Assembly: GCA_039916225.1 (NCBI GenBank)
Contig: JBDSLU010000556.1
Location: 1-10,480, forward strand
DNA from: JBDSLU01 sp039916225
Lineage (GTDB): Bacteria > Acidobacteriota > Vicinamibacteria > Vicinamibacterales > Vicinamibacteraceae
Direction of reading: 5' to 3'
DNA: 10,480 nt
Both the position numbers and the translations under genes were made by a program. The notes below the pieces were generated by a model. That model worked only from the letters and a program-made list of their open reading frames with translations. It was not told the DNA's origin and did not search any database. Shown here one piece after another: positions 1 through 7,473 of the stretch. Numbering within the stretch: position 1 is the stretch's first letter; the number at the start of each line of letters is the position of its first letter.

Positions 1-590
1 CCGCGCTGGCCGAGCTGCGCGCCGAACCGGATGCGGTGGCCACCGGACTGCGCGCCGCCGGCGAGCGGACGGCCGGGCAGCGCCTGCTCCCCAGAGAGCT
101 GCTGGAGGAGACACGGCATCGGCTGGAGGTCGCGGCCTCGTCCTATCAGCAGGCGATCGACGCCGGGGGTGGCGGGGCCGAAGCGCACCTGCGCCTGTCG
201 CGCGTGCTGCTGCATCTCGATCGGCTGGCCGAGGCCGAGACCCATCTCTCCCGGGCGCTCGCGCTCACCCCCGATCCGCGACAGACCTATTTGATCGCGC
301 TGTTCCTCGCCGACCTGCGCGAGCGACAGCAGCGGACCGCCGACGCCATGGCCGCCTACGCGCGGGCGCTGGCGGCGTGGCCGGGAGCGCAGGCGCCGGT
401 CGTCGGGCTGGCGCGACTCCGGGCGATGACCGGCGCCGTCGACGCCGCCCGCGCCACCCTGACCCGGATTCACGCCGAACGCGACGTGCGCGAGCGATCC
501 GATCCGTGGATGGGCTACGTCGGCGGCCAAGGCTGGCGGATACCCGCGGCGCTCGACGCCCTGCGTCGCGACTTCGAGCCGCTGCCATGA
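1..590 (+). CDS. TPR-repeat protein, C-terminal part (5' end outside window)
   Basis: The frame is open from base 3 to a TGA at 588-590, giving 195 residues with no start in view, so this is the C-terminal part of a longer protein. It is Ala/Leu/Arg-rich and helical, with TPR-like helix pairs at about residues 45-90 (AHLRLSRVLLHLDRLAEAE, then HLSRALALTP) and 95-130 (DAMAAYARALAAWPG). The tail (SDPWMGYVGGQGWRIPAALDALR, residues about 167-188) resembles C-termini I associate with acidobacterial TPR proteins encoded beside VWA genes; that is from memory, not a search. TPRs usually mediate protein-protein contacts, and nothing here suggests catalysis. The stop overlaps the next start as ATGA, implying translational coupling with the VWA gene and a shared process, possibly at the envelope. 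The family call is fairly safe; the specific role is unknown. Confidence 0.8.
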   Translation, partial: ALAELRAEPDAVATGLRAAGERTAGQRLLPRELLEETRHRLEVAASSYQQAIDAGGGGAEAHLRLSRVLLHLDRLAEAETHLSRALALTPDPRQTYLIALFLADLRERQQRTADAMAAYARALAAWPGAQAPVVGLARLRAMTGAVDAARATLTRIHAERDVRERSDPWMGYVGGQGWRIPAALDALRRDFEPLP

Positions 591-1468
591 TGCGCGCCAT
601 CCTCGTGCTCGCGATCGGCGTCGCCGCGCCGCTCCTTCAGTTCAAGGCCAGCGTCGACGTGGTGCGCGTCGAGGCGCTCGTGCTCGACGACGGCAAGCCG
701 GTCGCCGGCCTGACCGCGGCAGACTTCGTCGTGACCGACAACGGTGCACCGCAGTCGGCGCGTGTCCGCGCGGTCGCGCGCGAGCCGATCGACGTCGCGA
801 TCGCCCTCGACGTCAGCGGGAGCGTGGCCGGCACCCGGCTGGAGCGGTTGCGCGCTGGCGCCCTGGCCCTGGTCGGCCAGCTCACCCCGGCCGACCGTGC
901 CACGCTGCTCACCTTCGATCACGGCCTGAGTCTCGGGCCGCGCGACGCCGCGCCGATCGCGCTCGATCAGCGCCTGCGCGAGCTGAGCGCGCAGGGCCGG
1001 ACGTCGCTCGTCGACGCCGCCACGACGGCGCTGGTGTGGAGCATCGGCCGCGATCGGCCGATGCTCGTGATCGTGTTCAGCGACGGGCGCGACACCGCGA
1101 GCTGGACCCGGCCGGAGCAGGCCTTGGCCCTGGCCGGCCGCAGCGAGGCGGTGGTCGATGCGGTGGTGATGGGCGAGCTGCTGCCGACCGGGGCCGCCCG
1201 GCTCGTCGCCAGCGATCACTCGGATCCCTTGACGCCGGACGAGCGCTTCGCCGCCGATCTCGCGGTCACGACCGGCGGGCGCGTCCGCAACGGCAGCGCC
1301 GGCGCCGGCCTGGCGGGCGCGTTCCGCGAGGCGCTCGAACAGTTCCGCGCCCGCTACGAGATCACCTACGACGTCACCAGCCAGACACCGGGCTGGCATG
1401 CGGTGGATGTACGCGTCCCGGCCCGGCGGGGGACGACGATCCACGTCCGTCGCGGCTACCAGCGCTGA
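587..1468 (+). CDS. Exported VWA-domain protein (VWFA-related Acidobacterial domain type)
   Basis: A 293-residue protein. The start is the ATG at 587, which overlaps the upstream stop (ATGA); a second in-frame ATG follows at 590. No clear Shine-Dalgarno is seen, in keeping with coupling. A hydrophobic N-terminus (RAILVLAIGVAAPLLQF, residues 3-19) suggests a signal peptide or anchor. Residues 20-65 form a beta-rich lead-in (VDVVRVEALVLDDGKPVAGL, then DFVVTDNG) typical of acidobacterial VWFA-related proteins. The A domain follows with a complete MIDAS start, DVSGS at 75-79, and a later VFSDGRDTASW strand-loop. The C-terminal region (FRARYEITYDV, then GWHAVDVRVPARRG) is conserved in this group. 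VWA domains bind Mg2+ and protein ligands; a structural or adhesive role outside the cytoplasm is inferred. A degraded copy lies immediately downstream. Confidence 0.88.
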   Translation: MMRAILVLAIGVAAPLLQFKASVDVVRVEALVLDDGKPVAGLTAADFVVTDNGAPQSARVRAVAREPIDVAIALDVSGSVAGTRLERLRAGALALVGQLTPADRATLLTFDHGLSLGPRDAAPIALDQRLRELSAQGRTSLVDAATTALVWSIGRDRPMLVIVFSDGRDTASWTRPEQALALAGRSEAVVDAVVMGELLPTGAARLVASDHSDPLTPDERFAADLAVTTGGRVRNGSAGAGLAGAFREALEQFRARYEITYDVTSQTPGWHAVDVRVPARRGTTIHVRRGYQR

Positions 1469-1477
1469 CGGATCACC

Positions 1478-1813
1478 GTGCGCGGTCTCGCTCGCCAGCC
1501 GATCGACGTCGCCATCGTGCTCGACGTCAGCGGCAGTTCCAAGCTCGTCATCACCAACGGCCTGCCCGCCGCACTGACCGCGGACGATCGGTTCCTCACC
1601 GATCTCGCCGCCCAGACCGGCGGCCGGGTGCGCGACGGCGAGGCCGGGGCTGGGCTTGCCGGCGCGTTCCGCCAGTCGCTGGAGCAGTTCCGCGGCCGCT
1701 ACGAGATCGCCTACACCGCGAGCGGCAAGGAGCCGGGCTGGCACGCGGTCGACGTGCGCGTGCCCGGGCCGCCGCGGCGCCCCGGTCCACGCCCGGCGCG
1801 TCCTGCCCTGTGA
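1478..1813 (+). pseudogene. Truncated, frameshifted duplicate of the upstream VWA gene
   Basis: The frame from GTG 1478 to TGA 1811-1813 encodes 111 residues matching the preceding VWA protein in two blocks. Block one, RGLARQPIDVAIVLDVSGS, matches residues about 61-79 and includes the MIDAS motif. Block two, LTADDRFLTDLAAQTGGRV onward to GWHAVDVRVP, matches from about residue 210. The intervening roughly 120 residues of the A domain and the 60-residue N-terminus, including the signal sequence, are absent. Homology changes frame near the CCCGGG at 1763-1768: the frame used ends in a Pro/Arg-rich tail, whereas the +1 frame reads GRRGAPVHARR, matching ARRGTTIHVRR of the intact gene. One inserted base explains this. 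It sits in the same frame as the upstream gene, three codons after its stop. A decayed tandem duplicate is the best reading; a short expressed protein or an assembly error is possible. Confidence 0.75.
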
Positions 1814-1817
1814 CAGA

Positions 1818-2408
1818 ATGCCGCCGATGCTGGCGGCAACGCTGGCCGGGCTCATCGCCGGCCTGATCCACGTGCTCTCGGGCCCCGACCACCTGGCGGC
1901 GATGGCGCCGCTGGCTGGCGGCCGCGGACGCGCCTGGCGGGCCGGCTTCCTCTGGGGTGTCGGCCATTCGGGCGGCGTGCTCGCAGTCGCGCTGCTGGCG
2001 CTGGCCCTACGGGGCGCGCTGCCGATCGATGCGCTCTCGTCGTGGAGCGAGCGCATCGTCGGCGTCACCCTCATCGGCATCGGCCTCTGGGGCTTCACGC
2101 GCGTCCTGCGCGGCCCGATTCACACGCACGTCCACGTGCGCGCCGCCGCCGCGGTCGGCGTGCTGCACGGCGTCGCCGGTTCGTCGCACTTCCTCGGCGT
2201 ACTGCCGGCGCTGGCGCTGCCCTCGGCGGCCGCGTCGTTCGGCTATCTCACCGGCTTCGCGCTGGGCACCGTCGCCGCAATGACGGGCTTCGCCCACGGG
2301 CTCGGCCTCGTCAGCGGATCGGACGACGCGCCGCGCCACCGCCGCTGGCTGCTGTCGGCGTCGTCGGCCCTGGCCATCGTCGTCGGCCTGGTCTGGATCC
2401 GCGGCTAG
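1818..2408 (+). CDS. NiCoT/UreH-like integral membrane protein, putative Ni/Co transporter
   Basis: A 196-residue hydrophobic protein. The start is taken at ATG 1818, just after the VWA remnant; ATG 1827 is an alternative. About six transmembrane segments are visible. The first carries HVLSGPDHLAAMAPLAGG (H18, D24, H25), an H-X5-DH version of the histidine/aspartate signature of nickel/cobalt transporters (classically H-X4-DH). GVGHSGG follows at residues 48-53, a His-rich loop HTHVH at 102-106, and a second signature LHGVAGSSHFLG with H117 and H124. These are potential metal ligands. The arrangement is closest to the short UreH/hydantoin-utilisation-like branch rather than full-length NixA/HoxN or RcnA. 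Direction and substrate cannot be read from sequence, and no urease, hydrogenase or cobalamin genes are nearby. It is convergent with the methyltransferase gene, with 7 bases between the stops. Confidence 0.75.
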   Translation: MPPMLAATLAGLIAGLIHVLSGPDHLAAMAPLAGGRGRAWRAGFLWGVGHSGGVLAVALLALALRGALPIDALSSWSERIVGVTLIGIGLWGFTRVLRGPIHTHVHVRAAAAVGVLHGVAGSSHFLGVLPALALPSAAASFGYLTGFALGTVAAMTGFAHGLGLVSGSDDAPRHRRWLLSASSALAIVVGLVWIRG

Positions 2409-2415
2409 CAGCCCG

Positions 2416-3573
2416 TCACAACTTCCGAAGTATCAGGCACTTCAAGTAGAGCGTCTCTGGGACGCCGAGGAGCACCGGGTGATCGCGACCCTGGATCCGC
2501 TTCTCGACGATCGAGACCGCCACCCCGGCGTCCGCCGCGGCGGCGCGCACCACGTCCTCGAACAGCACGTCGTCGACGTGATGCGAGCATGTGCAGGTGA
2601 CCAGGATGCCGCCGGGACGCAGCAGCCGGAACGCGCGCCGGTTGATCTCCTTGTAACCGGTCAGCGCCTTGGGCACCGACGCCTTGTTCTTGGCGAAGGC
2701 CGGCGGGTCGAGGATGATCGTGTCGAAGTGATCGTCGCGGCGATCGAGCTCGTGCAGCTCGTCGAAGACGTTCACGGTCCGCACGTCGACGCCGCTGATG
2801 CCGTTCCGCGCCGCGTTGGCGCGGATGCGGGCGCTGGCGTCGGCCGAGATTTCGAGCGCGACCACGCCGGTGCAGGCGGGGGCCAGGGCCAGCGCGAAGC
2901 CGCCGTCGTAGCTGAACGCGTCGAGCAGGCGGCCGTGCGCGTAGCGCATCGCCGCCTCGCGGTTCTCGCGCTGATCGAGAAACAGACCGGTCTTCTGGCC
3001 GCTGCGCAGGTCGACCTCGAAGTCGATGCGGCCGTCACGGACCGGCACGCGCTCGGGCACCGAGCCGGCGACGACCGCCACCACCGGCTCCAAGCCTTCC
3101 AGGGCGCGGACCTTGGCGTCGTTGCGGACCAGGACGCCGGCCGGTCGCAGCCGCTCGCCGAGGATAGCGACGATCTCGGGCTGCAGGCGCTCGGTCGCCT
3201 GCGAGAGGGTCTGCACCACCAGGTAGTCGCCGTAGCGGTCGACGACCAGCGACGGCAGCAGGTCGCCCTCGCCGTGCACGACGCGATAGGCGTTGGCGTC
3301 GATGCCCAGCGATTCGCGGAAGCGGATCGCCTGGTCGAGACGGGCGCGGAGGAAATCCGGACCGACGACGGCGCCGCCGGCGGTGAGCAGCCGCAGCGAG
3401 ATCTGTGAACGGTCGCTGTAAAAGGCCGAGCCGAGCGGCCGGCCGCGCGGGCCGAGCACCTCGACCACGTCGCCGGGGTCGGCCCTGACCTCGGTGAGGT
3501 CGGAACGATAAATCCAGACGTGACCGGACTTTGCACGCTCTACGCCGCGAGGAGACACGACCACGGTTGGCAT
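2416..3573 (-). CDS. rlmI: Class I SAM-dependent rRNA methyltransferase (RlmI/RlmK family)
   Basis: A 385-residue protein, close to the roughly 396 of E. coli RlmI, which makes m5C1962 in 23S rRNA. The start is the ATG at 3573 (MPTVVVSPRGVERAKSGHVW), where the PUA-like N-terminus begins; a longer frame would run antisense into rpiB. Residues 1-75 form the RNA-binding PUA region (VVEVLGPRGRPLGSAFYS). A linker follows, then SGQKTGLFLDQREN at 191-204, the signature preceding the Rossmann fold. The SAM motif is LLDAFSYDGGFAL (217-229), with acidic E241 after the next strand. Motif IV is DPPAF (289-293), and a cysteine motif CTCS at 327-330 fits the catalytic/auxiliary cysteines of m5C RNA methyltransferases. 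The family is secure; the exact target base is inferred from E. coli. The gene diverges from rpiB across 27 bases and probably has a very short leader. Confidence 0.92.
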   Translation of the reverse strand: MPTVVVSPRGVERAKSGHVWIYRSDLTEVRADPGDVVEVLGPRGRPLGSAFYSDRSQISLRLLTAGGAVVGPDFLRARLDQAIRFRESLGIDANAYRVVHGEGDLLPSLVVDRYGDYLVVQTLSQATERLQPEIVAILGERLRPAGVLVRNDAKVRALEGLEPVVAVVAGSVPERVPVRDGRIDFEVDLRSGQKTGLFLDQRENREAAMRYAHGRLLDAFSYDGGFALALAPACTGVVALEISADASARIRANAARNGISGVDVRTVNVFDELHELDRRDDHFDTIILDPPAFAKNKASVPKALTGYKEINRRAFRLLRPGGILVTCTCSHHVDDVLFEDVVRAAAADAGVAVSIVEKRIQGRDHPVLLGVPETLYLKCLILRKL

Positions 3574-3600
3574 CGGGGCGTATAGTACAATGCGCCGTCT
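3574..3600. promoter_or_regulatory. Compact divergent promoter region between rlmI and rpiB
   Basis: Only 27 bases separate the two divergent start codons. The plus strand contains TATAGT at 3581-3586, a 5/6 match to the sigma-70 -10 box. The complementary strand offers the overlapping TACTAT (4/6). A start site 6-8 bases downstream of the plus box would leave about 7 nt before the rpiB ATG, and the minus box would leave only a couple of nt before the methyltransferase ATG. Neither start codon has a Shine-Dalgarno, which fits near-leaderless mRNAs. No convincing -35 is seen: TTGGCA at 3567-3572 is only 8 bases from the -10. An AT-rich island in an otherwise GC-rich sequence is itself supportive. 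Assignment rests on motif and position only. Confidence 0.4.
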
Positions 3601-4068
3601 ATGCGCGTTGCCATTGGGGCCGACCATGCCGGCTTCGAGCTGAAAGAAATCATCAAACAGACGCTGGACGAGCTCCGCGTCGCCTACCGCGATTTCGGCA
3701 CCGATTCGGACGAATCGGTCGACTACCCCGATTTCGCCGCCAAGGTGGGCCGGAGCGTCGCCGCCGGTGACTTCGACCGCGGCATCCTCGTCTGCGGCAC
3801 CGGCATCGGCATGGCCCTCGCCGCCAACAAAATCGCCGGCATCCGGGCCGCCCCGGTCGTCGACTTGGAGTCGGCCCGGCTGGCCCGCGAGCACAACAAC
3901 GCCAACGTGCTCGCCATCGGGGCCCGTGTGACCCCGCCCGAGCGCGCGCTCGACCTCGTCCGCCTGTTCCTCAAGACCGAGTTCGAAGGCGGCCGCCACG
4001 AGCGCCGCCTGCAAAAGGTCGCCGCGCTCGAGCAGTGCGCGCCGGCCGCCGTCAAGACCGGCGCCTGA
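3601..4068 (+). CDS. rpiB: Ribose-5-phosphate isomerase B
   Basis: A 155-residue protein (E. coli RpiB is 149) of the RpiB/LacAB family. It interconverts ribose 5-phosphate and ribulose 5-phosphate in the non-oxidative pentose phosphate pathway. The N-terminus MRVAIGADHAGFELK carries the conserved Asp8-His9. The catalytic cysteine lies in GILVCGTGIGMALAANK (Cys65, with the anion-hole loop GTGIG following), and the catalytic histidine in REHNNANVLAIGAR (His98). All key positions are present, so it should be active. No Shine-Dalgarno precedes ATG 3601. ATG 3590 just upstream is in another frame, so this start is preferred. It is first of an apparent rpiB-glyA-helicase operon, with glyA starting 17 bases after its stop; the rpiB-glyA pairing is, to my knowledge, common in bacteria. 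Confidence 0.96.
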   Translation: MRVAIGADHAGFELKEIIKQTLDELRVAYRDFGTDSDESVDYPDFAAKVGRSVAAGDFDRGILVCGTGIGMALAANKIAGIRAAPVVDLESARLAREHNNANVLAIGARVTPPERALDLVRLFLKTEFEGGRHERRLQKVAALEQCAPAAVKTGA

Positions 4069-4085
4069 TCGTCACGACTTCCCGC

Positions 4086-5393
4086 ATGCCCACGACTTCG
4101 ACCGCCGCCCGAGCCGCTTTTTCTCGCACCCTCGCCGAGACCGACCCCGAGATCTTCAGCACCATCCACCGCGAGGTGGCCCGCCAGAACAGCGGGCTGG
4201 AGCTGATCGCGTCGGAGAACTTCGTCAGCCTGGCCGTGCTCGAAGCCGTCGGGACGGTGCTGACCAACAAGTACGCCGAGGGCTACCCCGGACGCCGCTA
4301 CTACGGCGGCTGCGAGGAAGTCGACGTCGCGGAATCGCTGGCCATCAGCCGGGCCAAGGCGCTGTTCGGGGCCGAGCACGCCAATGTCCAGCCCCACTCC
4401 GGGGCGCAGGCCAACATGGCCGTGTTCCTGGCGACGCTGAAGCCGGGCGACACCGTGCTGGGCATGAACCTGGCCCACGGCGGGCACCTGACGCACGGGC
4501 ACCCGCTGAACTTTTCAGGCAAGTTCTACACGATCGTCCCCTACGGCGTGCGCGCCGAGGACGAGCGCATCGACTACGACGAGATCGCCCGGCTGGCGCA
4601 GCAGCACAAGCCGAAGCTGGTGGTGATCGGCGCCTCGGCGTATCCGCGGACCATCGACTTCGCCCGCATCGCCGCCGCCGCGCGCGACGTCGGAGCGCTG
4701 GTGATGACCGACATGGCCCACATCGCCGGTCTCGTCGCGACCGGCCAGCACCCGAGCCCGGTGCCGCACTCCGACTTCGTCACCACCACCACGCACAAGA
4801 CCCTTCGCGGACCGCGCGGCGGCCTGGTGCTGTGCAAGGCGCAGCACCAGAAGGAGCTCGACAAGGCGGTGTTCCCCGGCATCCAGGGTGGACCGCTGAT
4901 GCACGTCATCGCGGCCAAGGCGGTGTGCTTCAAGGAAGCCGCCGAACCGGCCTTCACGACCTACCAGCAGCAGATCGTGGCCAACGCCGCGCGGCTGGCG
5001 CAGGCGCTGGCCGGCCAGGGCTTCCGCCTCGTCAGCGGCGGCACCGACAATCATCTGATGCTCGTCGACGTGTTCTCGAAGGGCCTGACCGGCAAAGTCG
5101 CCGAAGCCGCCCTCGGGCACGCCGGCATCACGGTCAACAAGAACGCCATCCCGTTCGACAAGAACCCACCGATGGTGGCGAGCGGCATCCGGGTCGGCAC
5201 GCCGGCGGTGACGACCCGCGGCATGCACGAGGCCGAGATGGACCGGGTCGCGTCGCTCTTCGCGCGCGCCCTGGCGGCGCCCGACGACGCGGCGTCGCTC
5301 GCCGCGGTGAAGGCCGACGTCGAAGCGCTCTGCGCCGAGTTCCCGCTCTACCCGACCGGCCTGCACCTCGCCACCGGCCTGGCCCCGCGCTGA
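4086..5393 (+). CDS. glyA: Serine hydroxymethyltransferase
   Basis: A 435-residue fold-type I PLP enzyme converting serine plus tetrahydrofolate to glycine plus 5,10-methylene-THF, the main entry to one-carbon metabolism. The start is placed at ATG 4086 (MPTTSTAARAAF); an upstream in-frame ATG at 4035 lies inside rpiB and would add a non-conserved extension. Diagnostic motifs are LELIASENFVS (38-48), NKYAEGYPGRRYYGGC (61-76), HSGAQAN (104-110), TDMAHIAGLVATG (208-220) with PLP-contacting Asp209 and His212, and the Schiff-base lysine in TTTHKTLRGPRGG (Lys238). RVGTPAVTTRG near the C-terminus is also conserved. Length and motifs match the bacterial enzyme throughout. There is no evident ribosome binding site in the 17-base gap after rpiB. 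The helicase gene follows 10 bases after the stop, suggesting cotranscription. PLP dependence gives a loose link to yggS in this window. Confidence 0.97.
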   Translation: MPTTSTAARAAFSRTLAETDPEIFSTIHREVARQNSGLELIASENFVSLAVLEAVGTVLTNKYAEGYPGRRYYGGCEEVDVAESLAISRAKALFGAEHANVQPHSGAQANMAVFLATLKPGDTVLGMNLAHGGHLTHGHPLNFSGKFYTIVPYGVRAEDERIDYDEIARLAQQHKPKLVVIGASAYPRTIDFARIAAAARDVGALVMTDMAHIAGLVATGQHPSPVPHSDFVTTTTHKTLRGPRGGLVLCKAQHQKELDKAVFPGIQGGPLMHVIAAKAVCFKEAAEPAFTTYQQQIVANAARLAQALAGQGFRLVSGGTDNHLMLVDVFSKGLTGKVAEAALGHAGITVNKNAIPFDKNPPMVASGIRVGTPAVTTRGMHEAEMDRVASLFARALAAPDDAASLAAVKADVEALCAEFPLYPTGLHLATGLAPR

Positions 5394-5403
5394 GGCAGGG
5401 CCG

Positions 5404-7473
5404 ATGTCGCTCGGCGCGCGCGTCGACGCGATCTTCAGCTCCGACGGCCCGCTGGCGCAGACACTCGTCGCCTTCGAGCCGCGCGACGGGCAGCGCCGCA
5501 TGGCCGCGGCGGTCGCCGACACGCTCGAGGACGGCGGCATCCTGCTCGTCGAAGCCGGCACCGGCACCGGCAAGACACTCGCCTACCTCGTCCCGGCGAT
5601 CCTGAGCGGCCAGCGCGTCGTCGTCTCGACCGGCACCAAGAACCTGCAGGAGCAGATCTTCACCAAGGATCTGCCGCTGCTGGCCCGCGTCCTGCCGGTG
5701 TCGTTCACGGCGACGTGCATGAAGGGCCGCGGCAACTACCTGTGCCTGCAGCGCTACGAGGCGTTCAAGGAATCGCCGACGCTGCGCACCGACGTCGATC
5801 GCGTGCACCTGGCCCTCGTCGAAGCCTGGGCCGAGACCACGGAGACCGGCGATCGAGGCGAGATCGAGGAGCTGCCGGACGACCTGCCGTTCTGGCCGCA
5901 CATCGCCGCCACGTCGGAGACGTGCGCCGGCACCACCTGTCCGCGCTACACCGACTGCTTCGTCACACGGATGCGGCAGAAGGCCGCCGAGTCCGACGTC
6001 GTCATCGTCAACCACCACCTGCTCTGCGCCGATGCGTCGCTGCGCCATCACGCCTTCGGCGAAGTGATCCCGGACAGCCCGGCGCTGGTCATCGACGAGG
6101 CGCACCAGCTCGAGGACGTGGCGACGCAGCACTTCGGTGTCGCCGTCAGCAACTACCGCGTCGAAGCACTGGTCGATGATGCCGAGCGCGTGCTGCGACA
6201 GGCCGACCTCGCGCGGGAGACGCGCCACGCGTTGCAGCGCGCGACGCTCGGTCTGCACGGCGCCGGGCGGGGCTTCTTCATCGCGGTCGCCGAGGCGGCG
6301 CAACGCGCCAGCGCCGCCAATCCGCCCGGCTCCGGCCCGGTCGATCGCGCCCTCCGCGGCGAGGCCTTCCGCGGCGCTGGTGCGGCCACCGCGCGGATGC
6401 CGGCCGCGCGCCGGACGCCCGGCCTGTTCGACGATCGGGTCCGCGTCACCGCCGACACGCTGGCGCCGGCGGGCGAAGCCGGTCTCATGCTGCTCGACGC
6501 GCTCGCCGCGGTCGCCGACTCGATCGGGCGCGGCGCCACGGTGCCCGACGAGGCGGCGGCGCTGGCCCGCCGCGCCACCGCCCTGCGCGACGAGTTGCGC
6601 ATCGTGCTGCGTGCCGATGACCCGGCCTTCGTCTTCTTCGTCGAGACACGCGGCGCCGGCATCCATGTCCGGGCGCTGCCCATCGAAGTGTCAGGGATCG
6701 TCCGCGAGCTGGTCCTCGATCGCTCCCGCACCACGGTGCTCACCTCGGCAACGCTGACCATCGCCGGACAGTTCGACTACGTGCGCGCCCGGCTCGGCGT
6801 GAGCGAGGCGCGCGAGGCGGTGCTGGCCTCGGAGTTCGATCACGCGACGCAGGCGCTGCTCTACCTGCCGCGCCAGATGCCCGATCCCCGGCAGCCGGAC
6901 TTCACCAGCCGTGCCGCCGACGAGGTGATCGCCATCCTGGAGCGGACCGAGGGCCGCGCCTTCGTACTGTTCACGAGCTATGCGTCGATGCACGCCGTCC
7001 GCGAGCGCGTCGCACGGGCCCTGCCCTACCCGATGCTGACGCAGGGCACCGCCCCGCGCGGCGTCCTGCTCGAGACCTTCAAGCGCACGCCGAACGCGGT
7101 GCTGTTTGCGACGTCCAGCTTCTGGCAGGGCGTGGATGTGGTCGGCAATGCGCTCAGCTGCGTGATCATCGACAAGCTGCCGTTCGCGTCGCCCGGCGAT
7201 CCGATCGTGGCCGCCCGGCTCGAGGCGATCGCGGCGCGGGGCGGCGATCCGTTCGCGACACTGCAGGTGCCGCTGGCCATCCTCACGCTGCTGCAGGGCC
7301 TGGGACGGCTGCTGCGCCACCGCGACGATCGCGGCATCCTGGCGATTCTCGATCCGCGGATCCAGACGATGGGCTATGGTCGCCGTTTCCTGGCGTCGCT
7401 GCCGCCCGCGCCGATCACCCGGACGCTCGACGACATCACGCGGTTCATGGCGCGGGCCGACAGCCGGACCTAG
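5404..7473 (+). CDS. dinG: DinG-family ATP-dependent DNA helicase with Fe-S cluster (XPD-like)
   Basis: A 689-residue superfamily 2 helicase of the DinG/YoaA/XPD group, which unwinds DNA 5'-3' in repair and R-loop or replication-conflict processing. Visible motifs are Walker A AGTGTGKT (51-58), STGTKNLQEQ (motif Ia, 75-84), VIVNHHLL (200-207), the DEAH box in VIDEAHQLED (229-238), TSATL (motif III region), SSFWQGVDVVG (motif V, about 570-580) and QGLGRLLR (motif VI, 631-638). Four cysteines, C114, C174, C179 and C185, have a C-X4-C-X5-C spacing matching the 4Fe-4S ligands of E. coli DinG (C120, C194, C199, C205); a further cysteine is at 105. The start at ATG 5404 gives the usual short lead (FEPRDGQRRM) before Walker A. 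There is no exonuclease domain. The DinG versus YoaA sub-assignment is uncertain, so the symbol is at family level. The gene lies 10 bases after glyA. Confidence 0.93.
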   Translation: MSLGARVDAIFSSDGPLAQTLVAFEPRDGQRRMAAAVADTLEDGGILLVEAGTGTGKTLAYLVPAILSGQRVVVSTGTKNLQEQIFTKDLPLLARVLPVSFTATCMKGRGNYLCLQRYEAFKESPTLRTDVDRVHLALVEAWAETTETGDRGEIEELPDDLPFWPHIAATSETCAGTTCPRYTDCFVTRMRQKAAESDVVIVNHHLLCADASLRHHAFGEVIPDSPALVIDEAHQLEDVATQHFGVAVSNYRVEALVDDAERVLRQADLARETRHALQRATLGLHGAGRGFFIAVAEAAQRASAANPPGSGPVDRALRGEAFRGAGAATARMPAARRTPGLFDDRVRVTADTLAPAGEAGLMLLDALAAVADSIGRGATVPDEAAALARRATALRDELRIVLRADDPAFVFFVETRGAGIHVRALPIEVSGIVRELVLDRSRTTVLTSATLTIAGQFDYVRARLGVSEAREAVLASEFDHATQALLYLPRQMPDPRQPDFTSRAADEVIAILERTEGRAFVLFTSYASMHAVRERVARALPYPMLTQGTAPRGVLLETFKRTPNAVLFATSSFWQGVDVVGNALSCVIIDKLPFASPGDPIVAARLEAIAARGGDPFATLQVPLAILTLLQGLGRLLRHRDDRGILAILDPRIQTMGYGRRFLASLPPAPITRTLDDITRFMARADSRT

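Noticed and set aside
515..2098. Long minus-strand open frame (527 residues) opposite the VWA genes
   Set aside because: Product is low-complexity Arg/Ala/Asp-rich with no recognisable domain; it mirrors the codon bias of two well-supported plus-strand genes and spans three of them.
2479..3408. Plus-strand open frame (309 residues) opposite the methyltransferase
   Set aside because: Composition is Asp/Val/Arg-rich without motifs, while the minus strand encodes every RlmI signature.
3567..3586. TTGGCA / TATAGT as a normal -35/-10 pair for rpiB
   Set aside because: The spacer is 8 bases, far below the 16-18 needed; only the -10 box is kept as a candidate.
5134..6666. Minus-strand open frame of 510 residues opposite glyA and the helicase
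   Set aside because: It crosses the junction of two clear genes and has no family features; a GC-bias artefact.
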